NCBI GenBank assembly: GCA_035532295.1 | Contig: DATKRH010000157.1 | Span: forward strand, 1-9,064 | Reading direction: 5' to 3' | DNA from: DASUBV01 sp035532295 | Lineage (GTDB): Bacteria; Actinomycetota; Actinomycetes; Streptosporangiales; Streptosporangiaceae | Length of the DNA stretch: 9,064 nucleotides | Shown here: piece by piece, positions 1-5,080 of the stretch | Position numbering within the stretch: the stretch's first letter is position 1 | How the letters are laid out: the number at the start of each line of letters is the position of its first letter | Position numbers and translations under genes: made by a program | Notes under the pieces: generated by a model | Databases searched by the model: none | The model's input: the letters and a program-made list of their open reading frames with translations, nothing else | What the model was told of the DNA's origin: nothing

Positions 1-233
1 ACTACCTGGCCCACGAGGTCCCCGGAGTGACGGTCCCCGACGAGACCCTGCGCACCATGGAGAAAGCGGGACCCAGCGGCGCGCAGGCGGGCCTGGAGCT
101 CGCCACCGAGCTGGCCCGCCAGGCCCGCGCCGTGGCCGGGGGAGTAGTGATCAGGCTCCCCGATGATCCCGCCGCCAGCTCCCGCCTGCTCGCGGCCGCG
201 CTAGGCCCGCACGAGCCACCGCCGCGGGCCTAG
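1..233 (+). CDS. C-terminal end of a methylenetetrahydrofolate reductase-family protein (5' end outside window)
   Basis: The open frame enters at base 3 and ends at TAG 231-233, giving about 76 residues. It reads YLAHEVPGVTVPDETL at the start, followed by an alanine-rich helix containing GLELATELARQARAVAGGVV. In the MTHFR (MetF, FAD-dependent TIM barrel) family the last barrel segment has this pattern: N/H-E-(V/I)-P-G-(V/I)-x-(V/I)-P, then a helix, then a G-(V/I)-x-(V/I) strand. The family interconverts 5,10-methylene- and 5-methyl-tetrahydrofolate in the cytosol. Only the C-terminus is visible, so the FAD and folate sites cannot be checked, and a paralogue with another C1 substrate is possible. 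The usual MetF ending after this strand (PPFGRY-like) is replaced by RLPDDPAASS. The stop overlaps that of the convergent dioxygenase gene. A second MTHFR-like piece lies at the right edge. Confidence 0.6.
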   Translation, partial: YLAHEVPGVTVPDETLRTMEKAGPSGAQAGLELATELARQARAVAGGVVIRLPDDPAASSRLLAAALGPHEPPPRA

Positions 234-237
234 CGGC
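221..237. terminator. Small hairpin over two convergent stop codons
   Basis: GCCGC (221-225) and GCGGC (233-237) flank a 7-base loop that contains CTAG (230-233). That CTAG supplies the TAG stop of both convergent genes. The stem is only five GC pairs with no T tract on either side, so it is at best a weak bidirectional terminator and may be chance in GC-rich DNA. Confidence 0.2.
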
Positions 238-1147
238 TGACCGGGAATCCGTCCGCGCCGACCGCGTACTCGGCCGTCTGCCGCTGCTCGGTGACCTGGC
301 GCGCATTCCCGTCGAGGTCGAGCATGATGGTGGCCTCGGTGTACCAGGAGGGGATGACGGCGTGGCCCCAGAAGTCGCGCCGCCGGGGGTCGGTGACGTC
401 CCAGCGCAGCACCGGATGGTCCGGGTCACCGGTGTAGTAGTCGCTGGTGTAGATCTCGACGCGGTGACCGTCGGGGTCGCGCAGGTAGACGTAGAAGGCG
501 TTGGATACCCCGTGCCGGCCCGGGCCCCGCTCGATGTGGCCTTCCTCTCGCAGGGACCCGAGGATGTCGCAGATCCGCAGGACATGGTGCGACTCGTGGG
601 CGAAGAACCCTAGGTGGTGCAGGCGAGGCCCCGCACCGCCGGTGAAGGCCACGTCGTGCACGGTCTGCTTGCGGTACATCCACGCGGCGTACAGGGTCTG
701 GCCGTCCTCGATGGTCTCGGACAGGCCGAAGCCCAGCGAGCTGTAGTACTCATACGCCGCCTGCACGTCCGGCGTCGTGATGTTGAAGTGGTCCATCCGC
801 GCGACCTCGGCGCCGCGCCGCAGGTCATAGCGCTGCTGCAGCCGCGGCGCCTGCGCCGCCTCATGGAAGAACTCCACGGTGAAGCCGAGCGGATCCTCGG
901 CCCGGACGGCCGGGCCGATGCCCGGCGTGGTCCCGGCGGGCAGCCGCCGCACCCGGCAGCCCAGGCTGTGGTAGAACTGCTCGGCCCGGTCCAGGTCAGC
1001 GGGCGTGCGCACGCGGAACGCCAGCCGGCCGGCGGCGGGCTCGGCGCCCGCGCGCAGGATCAGGTTGTGGTGCGTCAGCTCGTCGTAGCCCCGCAGGTAC
1101 AGCGCGTCGGGGCCAGCCTGCGTGACCACGAAGCCGAGCAGCTCCAC
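230..1147 (-). CDS. hpaD: Homoprotocatechuate (3,4-dihydroxyphenylacetate) 2,3-dioxygenase, class I extradiol type, 5' end abnormal
   Basis: The protein belongs to the vicinal-oxygen-chelate extradiol dioxygenases, like the Brevibacterium fuscum HPCD and Arthrobacter MndD enzymes, which open the ring of 3,4-dihydroxyphenylacetate with Fe(II) or Mn(II) to give CHMS. Counting from the GTG at 1147, the metal ligands are H120 (in MDHFN), H178 (in RLHHLGF) and E231 (in HRVEIY). The second-shell residues N122, W156, H164 (TVHD), R211 and Y221 are also present, so the catalytic C-terminal domain is intact. The 5' end is not. The frame is open upstream to a stop at 1220-1222 and still encodes LVVTDLDRARWFWVELLGF, the first strand and helix of the N-terminal domain, but there is no ATG or ribosome binding site. 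GTG 1147 would cut into that domain. About 20-25 residues found in relatives are missing. The gene overlaps the end of the dehydrogenase frame. It is either expressed from a poor start, part of a shifted fusion, or dead. Confidence 0.85.
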   Translation of the reverse strand: MELLGFVVTQAGPDALYLRGYDELTHHNLILRAGAEPAAGRLAFRVRTPADLDRAEQFYHSLGCRVRRLPAGTTPGIGPAVRAEDPLGFTVEFFHEAAQAPRLQQRYDLRRGAEVARMDHFNITTPDVQAAYEYYSSLGFGLSETIEDGQTLYAAWMYRKQTVHDVAFTGGAGPRLHHLGFFAHESHHVLRICDILGSLREEGHIERGPGRHGVSNAFYVYLRDPDGHRVEIYTSDYYTGDPDHPVLRWDVTDPRRRDFWGHAVIPSWYTEATIMLDLDGNARQVTEQRQTAEYAVGADGFPVSR

Positions 1148-2693
1148 CCAGAACCAGCGGGCCCGGTCCAGGTCGGTGACGACCAGCCCCGAACCTCGGG
1201 ACGTCGGCGTCGTCGAGCGCTACATGCACGATGTGGTGGTTGGCGTAGAAGTCCAGGCTGTGCTGCCCGCCCTCGCGGCCCAGGCCGCTGGCCTTCACCC
1301 CGCCGAACGGCGTGCGCAGGTCACGCACGTTGTGCGAGTTGAGCCAGGTCATCCCGGCGTCCATGGCGTGGGCGACGCGGTGACCGCGGCGCAGGTTCTC
1401 GGTCCAGATGTAAGCAGCCAGGCCGTAGCGGGTGTCATTGGCCAGCGCGACCGCATCGTCCTCGGTGTCGAACGGCGTGACGCACACCACCGGCCCGAAG
1501 ATCTCCTCGCGGAAGATGCGCATCTGCGGCTGCACGTCAGCGAACACCGTGGCGGCCAGGTAGTTGCCCGCGGGCAGGTTAGCCGGACGGTGCCCGCCCG
1601 CCACCAGCCTGGCTCCCTCGTCGAGGCCCGCCTGCACGTAGGACATGACCCGCGCGTAGTGCTCGGGATGGACGAGCGCGCCTATCTCGGTGGCCGGGTC
1701 GGCCGGCCGGCCGACCCTGATCCGCGCCGCCCGCTGCGCGAGCCGCGCGACCAGGTCGTCGTAGACCGGCCGCTGCGCCAGGATCCGCGAGCCGGCCGTG
1801 CACCGCTCGCCGTTCAGCGAGAACACCCCGAACAGGGCGCTGTCGATAGCCGTGTCGAGATCGGCGTCGGCGAAGATGATGCAGGGCGACTTGCCGCCCA
1901 GCTCCATCGACAGCCCCTTGAGGTGGCGCGCCGCCGCCCCCATGATCACCTGCCCGGTCGCGGTCTCGCCGGTGAAGGAGATCCTGGGCACCCGGGGATG
2001 GTCGACCAGCGCGGCGCCGGCGACCTCGCCGATCCCGTGCACCAGGTTGAACACGCCGTCGGGGAGCCCGGCTTCGGTCATGATCTCGGGCAGCAGGCTG
2101 GCCGACAGGGGCGTCCACTCGGCCGGCTTGAGCACCACCGTGCATCCCGAGGCGAGGCTCGGGGCGAGCTTCCAGGTCTCCAGCATGAACGGGGTGTTCC
2201 AGGGGGTGATCAGCCCGGCCACGCCAGCCGGCCTGCGGATCACGTAGCCGAGCTGAGTGTCAGCCGTCCGGTAGGCGTCCTCGCTGAGCGTCACGATCAT
2301 GTCCGCGAAGAACCGGAAGTTCTCGGCGGCCCGCCGGGCCTGGCCGCGGGCCTGGGTGATGGGCAGCCCCGAGTCGAAGGTCTCCAGCTCGGCGATGCGG
2401 TCGCCGCGCTGCTCGATGCCGTCGGCGATCCGGGTCAGGATGCGGGCCCGCTCCCGGGCCTTCAGGCCGGGCCATGGCCCGTCGGTGAACGCCCGGTGCG
2501 CCGCCGCGACGGCCCGGTCAACGTCCGCCGCCCCGCCGGCCGCTGCCTGCGCATACGGGGCGTTGCGCACCGGGTCGGCGACCGCGAAGGTGGCGCCGTC
2601 CGCGCTCGGCGACCAGGCACCGCCCACGAAATGGTCTAGCCGGCCGGGCAGCCCGGGCGGTGAGTCGAGCGCCTCGCTCAGCATGGTCGCCAC
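996..2693 (-). CDS. hpaE: 5-carboxymethyl-2-hydroxymuconate semialdehyde dehydrogenase (aldehyde dehydrogenase family), reading through into hpaD
   Basis: This NAD(P)-dependent aldehyde dehydrogenase probably oxidises the ring-cleavage product CHMS to the dicarboxylate. Motifs in the 565-residue frame are PWN (164-166), K189 in VLKPAEWTP, the FTGETATG nucleotide loop (240-247), general base E264 in MELGGKSP, catalytic C298 in GERCTAGS, and EEIFGPVV (396-403). The CHMS rather than generic assignment rests on the hpaD neighbour and the HpaE-like ending GREGG...VHVALDDADVPRFG. Homology should end near residue 502 (base 1188), the normal size, but no stop follows: the frame continues about 63 residues through hpaD in the wrong frame to a stop at 996. 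The start is GTG 2693 because GGAAGGA (minus strand, 2708-2702) lies 8 bases upstream; ATG 2684 is the alternative. The foreign tail may or may not abolish activity. Confidence 0.85.
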   Translation of the reverse strand: MATMLSEALDSPPGLPGRLDHFVGGAWSPSADGATFAVADPVRNAPYAQAAAGGAADVDRAVAAAHRAFTDGPWPGLKARERARILTRIADGIEQRGDRIAELETFDSGLPITQARGQARRAAENFRFFADMIVTLSEDAYRTADTQLGYVIRRPAGVAGLITPWNTPFMLETWKLAPSLASGCTVVLKPAEWTPLSASLLPEIMTEAGLPDGVFNLVHGIGEVAGAALVDHPRVPRISFTGETATGQVIMGAAARHLKGLSMELGGKSPCIIFADADLDTAIDSALFGVFSLNGERCTAGSRILAQRPVYDDLVARLAQRAARIRVGRPADPATEIGALVHPEHYARVMSYVQAGLDEGARLVAGGHRPANLPAGNYLAATVFADVQPQMRIFREEIFGPVVCVTPFDTEDDAVALANDTRYGLAAYIWTENLRRGHRVAHAMDAGMTWLNSHNVRDLRTPFGGVKASGLGREGGQHSLDFYANHHIVHVALDDADVPRFGAGRHRPGPGPLVLGGAARLRGHAGWPRRAVPAGLRRADAPQPDPARGRRARRRPAGVPRAHAR

Positions 2694-2738
2694 GTGCCTC
2701 GTCCTTCCGGTCTCGCTGATTCCGCCCGGGTCATGTCG

Positions 2739-3230
2739 CTAGCTCGTCGACCGGCGGGCCGAGCACCGGCGCGCCGGCGCGCCGGCGCGCAGCAGGTGGC
2801 CGATTCGCTCCTGCGCCGCCGCGCTCACCGGTGCCAGCGGCGGCCGGACGTACCCCGAATCGAGCAATCCCGCCTGCTGCAGCACCCACTTCGCCGGGGC
2901 GGGGTTGGTCTCGGTAAAGATCAGGTCCACCAGCGGATGCAGGCCGTAGTGCAGGTCCCGGGCCTTTTCCTGCTCGCCGGCCGTCCAGTGCTCGTACATC
3001 TGGGCTACCGCGGCCGGCGCGATGTTGGCCACGGCACTGACGAAGCCCGCCCCGCCGAGGGCGAGCAGCGGCAGGCACAGCAGCTCGATGCCCGACCACA
3101 CCAGCGTGTCGCGCCCGCACAGGTGCAGCACGCGGGAGAAGTGCTCGAAGTCCCTGGTGGTTTCCTTGACCCCGACGATGTTGTCGAATCGCCGCCGCAG
3201 CCGCGCGAGGGTCTCCGGAGCGATGTCCAC
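2739..3230 (-). pseudogene. C-terminal half of a DapA/NanA-family (class I pyruvate) aldolase, N-terminus lost
   Basis: The 163-residue frame matches the second half of dihydrodipicolinate synthase/N-acetylneuraminate lyase-type barrels: VDIAPETLARL, then DNIVGVKETTRDF with the Schiff-base lysine K22, then VWSGIELLCLPLLALGGAGFVSAVANIAP, a typical barrel-closing segment, and C-terminal helices. Family members have about 300 residues, so about 140 are absent, including the GTTGE pyruvate-binding motif and the catalytic tyrosine. Upstream the frame stays open to a stop at 3366-3368, but that stretch (DTHGTHG and a proline/serine-rich run) has no match to the lost half beyond perhaps the last few residues. 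GTG 3230 has no ribosome binding site. In an intact gene this enzyme could do the pyruvate-releasing aldol cleavage or a related step; that role is inferred from position alone. The stop is 45 bases before the dehydrogenase start. The last 12-13 residues look frame-shifted by the 8-bp repeat at 2767-2790. Confidence 0.65.
2767..2790. repeat. Three perfect tandem copies of an 8-bp unit
   Basis: CGGCGCGC is repeated three times without mismatch (2767-2774, 2775-2782, 2783-2790) near the 3' end of the aldolase remnant. Because the unit is not a multiple of three, each gain or loss changes the reading frame. As written, the tail is RAGAPARRCSARRSTS and a TAG at 2739-2741. With one copy fewer it would be RAGAPVLGPPVDELAT and a TGA at 2731-2733, which looks more like a natural ending. 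Confidence 0.8.
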
Positions 3231-3323
3231 GGCGATGGCGCCGTGGGTACCGTGGGTATCTGGAGCCGAGAGCGCCGGCGACGATGACTTCGCCGGCGGG
3301 GGAGTGACCGGCTCGTCGACGCG

Positions 3324-3345
3324 CTGGTCGCCTGCAGGCGACCAG
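3324..3345. repeat. Perfect 22-bp palindrome
   Basis: Arms CTGGTCGCC and GGCGACCAG flank a central TGCA, which is itself palindromic, so all 22 bases are two-fold symmetric. It lies in the gap between the cyclase stop and the aldolase remnant. In RNA it would form a 9-bp stem with a TGCA loop about 60 bases after the cyclase stop, but no U tract follows. It could be a terminator or processing hairpin for the cyclase transcript, or a dimeric protein binding site. The sequence alone does not decide. Confidence 0.5.
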
Positions 3346-3360
3346 GAGGCGATCGCGGCG

Positions 3361-3383
3361 GTATCCTATACGATGAGTCGTTA
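3361..3383 (-). promoter_or_regulatory. AT-rich candidate promoter/operator upstream of the catabolic block
   Basis: This short AT-rich island stands out from GC-rich surroundings. On the minus strand it contains ATCGTATAGGATAC (3374-3361), with TAGGAT (3368-3363) fitting the actinobacterial -10 pattern TANNNT, and GTAT/ATAC half-sites spaced by 3 bases. The 9-mer ATCGTATAG recurs at the cyclase start and in the gntR 5' end. No convincing -35 is visible. It is the likely former promoter of the aldolase-hpaE-hpaD block, whose first gene has lost its 5' half just downstream. Confidence 0.4.
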
Positions 3384-3402
3384 ATAAGGCTGGCTGGCCA
3401 CG

Positions 3403-4191
3403 CTACCGGAGTACGAGCGGGTTGACGTTGACGCCGTTGGCTCCCTCTACCGCGAGCAGGGACACGAGCAGGGCCCCGGCCACCCGGGTTCCGCCGCCGA
3501 GCGCGCCGCGCAGCCCGGCGAAGTCGCAATTGTCCAGCAGCAGCAGCCCGATCGCCCATGTCAGGATGTGCGCCGAGACGTGCGCCGCCTTCGCCGCACG
3601 GGAGTCGAGCATGTCCCAGGCCAGGACGGATACGCCGTGCTCTGCTACCCAGCGGGCACCATCGCTCGACAGCCCGCCGCCCGCATCCTGGTCGGTCTCC
3701 GGGCCGCCGAGCATGTGGCCCGCTGCCGCCTCGAACCGGTCGCGCCCCATGTCCAGGCAGAGGGCGTCGCCTCGCTCGAGGACCAGGCCCGCCGCGGCGA
3801 GGGCCGCCTCGATATCCGCGCCGTCGACCGGCCGCCCGCCATAGTAGGTGCCGTCCACGGCCACGTGGTTCAGCGCGTCGACATGGGTGTTCCGCAGGCC
3901 ATGGGATTTGAGGACGAGGTGGTCCTGCCCCCAGCCGGTCCCGTCGGGCGCCGCGACGTACCAGGTCTCGTGGCGGAAGCCCGGCCGGGCCGCCGTCGAG
4001 TTGTAGTCGTCGCCCCGCAACGGGCGCGCGAGGCTGACGGAGTCTCCCGTCCGGATGCAGGCCGCGGCCCTGGCCCGGGCGGCGGCGTCGATGAGATTCA
4101 CGGTGCCGCGCCGGTCACCCTCGCCAAAGGGGCGCGACTTGGCCAGCGTCACGATCCAGTCGGGCAGGTCATCGCGCAGGCTCTCGATCAT
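3403..4191 (-). CDS. Cyclase-family (kynurenine formamidase-like) metal-dependent hydrolase
   Basis: The 262-residue protein (from ATG 4191) belongs to PF04199, the cyclase family, which includes bacterial kynurenine formamidase and many hydrolases from catabolic clusters. The metal motif HGLRNTHVDALNH fits the family pattern H-x(3)-T-H-x-D-x(3)-H and is followed by DGTYYGGRPVDG. The N-terminus (FGEGDRRGTVNLIDAAARARAA...TGDSVSLARPL) and the C-terminus (LLDNCDFAGL...GANGVNVNPLVL) also match, so it appears complete. The frame is open to a GTG/ATG-type start at 4278, but the extra 29 residues are low-complexity and would occupy the divergent promoter region; ATG 4191 sits 6 bases after TACGAT, fitting a leaderless transcript. 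The substrate is unknown. Kynurenine formamidase proper is possible, but no other tryptophan gene is near. The divergent GntR gene suggests co-regulation. Confidence 0.8.
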   Translation of the reverse strand: MIESLRDDLPDWIVTLAKSRPFGEGDRRGTVNLIDAAARARAAACIRTGDSVSLARPLRGDDYNSTAARPGFRHETWYVAAPDGTGWGQDHLVLKSHGLRNTHVDALNHVAVDGTYYGGRPVDGADIEAALAAAGLVLERGDALCLDMGRDRFEAAAGHMLGGPETDQDAGGGLSSDGARWVAEHGVSVLAWDMLDSRAAKAAHVSAHILTWAIGLLLLDNCDFAGLRGALGGGTRVAGALLVSLLAVEGANGVNVNPLVLR

Positions 4192-4197
4192 GCCAAC

Positions 4198-4206
4198 ATC
4201 GTATAG
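4198..4206 (-). promoter_or_regulatory. Candidate operator/-10 region of the cyclase gene
   Basis: On the minus strand CTATACGAT ends 6 bases before ATG 4191. Within it TACGAT (4203-4198) matches TANNNT, so transcription would start at or within a base or two of the ATG, giving a leaderless mRNA. The same 9-mer occurs at 3366-3374 and 4360-4368. Bound by a regulator, it would cover the -10. There is no recognisable -35. Confidence 0.4.
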
Positions 4207-4246
4207 CTTCTGCGCGAGACCGGCGGGAGCGACTGTCCGGGCCACC

Positions 4247-4268
4247 CCCGGGCCGGGCACGGCCCGGG
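4247..4268. repeat. GC inverted repeat in the divergent promoter region
   Basis: CCCGGGCCG (4247-4255) and CGGCCCGGG (4260-4268) form a perfect 9-bp inverted repeat with a GGCA spacer. It lies 56-77 bases upstream of the cyclase start and 72-93 upstream of the gntR start. It may be a binding site or mRNA hairpin, but GC-only repeats are easily formed by chance here. Confidence 0.3.
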
Positions 4269-4325
4269 CAGACGGCACAGTACAGCTGGCATGCCGTCAG
4301 CCCGGCGCTGGCACGTCACTGCCAC

Positions 4326-4331
4326 TATGCT
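4326..4331 (+). promoter_or_regulatory. Candidate -10 of the gntR gene (leaderless)
   Basis: TATGCT matches TANNNT and ends 8 bases before GTG 4340, so initiation would fall at or next to the start codon. The intervening GGGAAGCT is too close to act as a normal ribosome binding site. No clear -35 is seen around 4303-4309. Confidence 0.35.
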
Positions 4332-4339
4332 GGGAAGCT

Positions 4340-5053
4340 GTGAACAAGCAGGAACGCACCTATACGATTCTCCGGGACCGGATCAACTCCGGCAGCCTTG
4401 CTCCGCTGGCCCGGCTCAATATCGACGCGCTTGCCCGCGAGCTTGGCGTGAGCCCCATACCAGTCCGGGAGGCCCTGCGCCGCCTGGAGGCCGAGGGCTG
4501 GGTGCGCTTCACGCCCAACGTCGGAGCGATCGTGTCGCCGGTGGACGCCACGTCCTGGGAGCAGACGATGGTAGCCCTGGCGATCCTGGAAGGCGCGGCG
4601 AGTGCCGAAGCGCAGCAGCACCTGCGCAGAGCCGACCTGGTCCGGCTCCGCAGGATCTCGGCTGCGATGGAGGAAGCCGCCGCCCGCGCTGACCCGCTCA
4701 AGTTCAGCAAGCTGAACCGCGCGCTGCATGCCGCGATCGTCGCCCGGTGCCCCAACGCCTACCTGCTCGAACTGCTAGAGCAGACCAACCTCCGGCTCGA
4801 CCGGCTGCGCTCGACCATGTTCGTCTACCTGCCGCACCGTTCCGAGGAAGCGCTCCGCGAGCACCTGCACCTGATCGAACTGCTCGCCGATGGCAGCAAG
4901 GACGATGTCGAGAAATACGCCCGCTGGCACAAGCTGCAGACCGTGGAGGCCTACCGGGCGATCCACCAGGCCAACGAGAGGGTCCTGGCGGCCCGGCACC
5001 GCGCACCTGCCACCGCTCGCAGCGCCAGCGCGCAGCCCGCGCCCGGATCCTGA
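4340..5053 (+). CDS. GntR-family transcriptional regulator with FCD ligand domain
   Basis: The 237-residue protein has an N-terminal winged helix-turn-helix (about residues 5-68) with the diagnostic stretch IDALARELGVSPIPVREALRRLEAEGWV, then an all-helical FCD domain (about 75-212) of the FadR subfamily. FCD metal/ligand-type residues are N126 and H130 (LNRALH), H175 (REHLHLIE) and H197 (RWHK). FadR-type regulators are dimers, usually repressors released by an acid or CoA-type effector. The start is GTG 4340: a longer open frame reaches back to 4055 but runs antisense through the cyclase gene with no domain. The last 20 residues are a low-complexity Ala/Pro/Ser tail. It diverges from the cyclase gene, and ATCGTATAG sites at the cyclase start, upstream of the catabolic block and inside its own 5' end suggest local control and autoregulation. 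The effector is unknown; an aromatic acid intermediate is a reasonable guess. Confidence 0.88.
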   Translation: MNKQERTYTILRDRINSGSLAPLARLNIDALARELGVSPIPVREALRRLEAEGWVRFTPNVGAIVSPVDATSWEQTMVALAILEGAASAEAQQHLRRADLVRLRRISAAMEEAAARADPLKFSKLNRALHAAIVARCPNAYLLELLEQTNLRLDRLRSTMFVYLPHRSEEALREHLHLIELLADGSKDDVEKYARWHKLQTVEAYRAIHQANERVLAARHRAPATARSASAQPAPGS

Positions 5054-5080
5054 CGGCGGGCCGCGGCCGCTAGCCGCCGT
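5053..5080. terminator. Hairpin between convergent gntR and acyl-CoA synthetase genes
   Basis: ACGGCGG (5053-5059) pairs with CCGCCGT (5074-5080) around a 14-base GC-rich loop containing the palindrome GGCCGCGGCC. It begins at the last base of the gntR stop and covers the synthetase stop (TAG, 5072-5070). A symmetric hairpin in a 16-base convergent gap fits a bidirectional terminator, although no T tract is present. Confidence 0.4.

Noticed and set aside
1122..2639. Long + strand open frame (505 codons) opposite the dehydrogenase gene
   Set aside because: It has no recognisable domain, is rich in Arg, Gly and Pro, and lies antisense to a gene with full catalytic motifs; such shadow frames are expected in GC-rich DNA.
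4192..4278. Longer start for the cyclase
   Set aside because: The added 29 residues are low-complexity and occupy the divergent promoter region.
4055..4339. Longer start for the GntR protein
   Set aside because: The extra residues are antisense to the cyclase gene and precede the normal GntR N-terminus; GTG 4340 fits the family and the -10.
5053..5080. NotI/SacII-like GC palindromes as a recombination or attachment site
   Set aside because: No integrase, tRNA or direct repeats are nearby; a convergent terminator explains it more simply.
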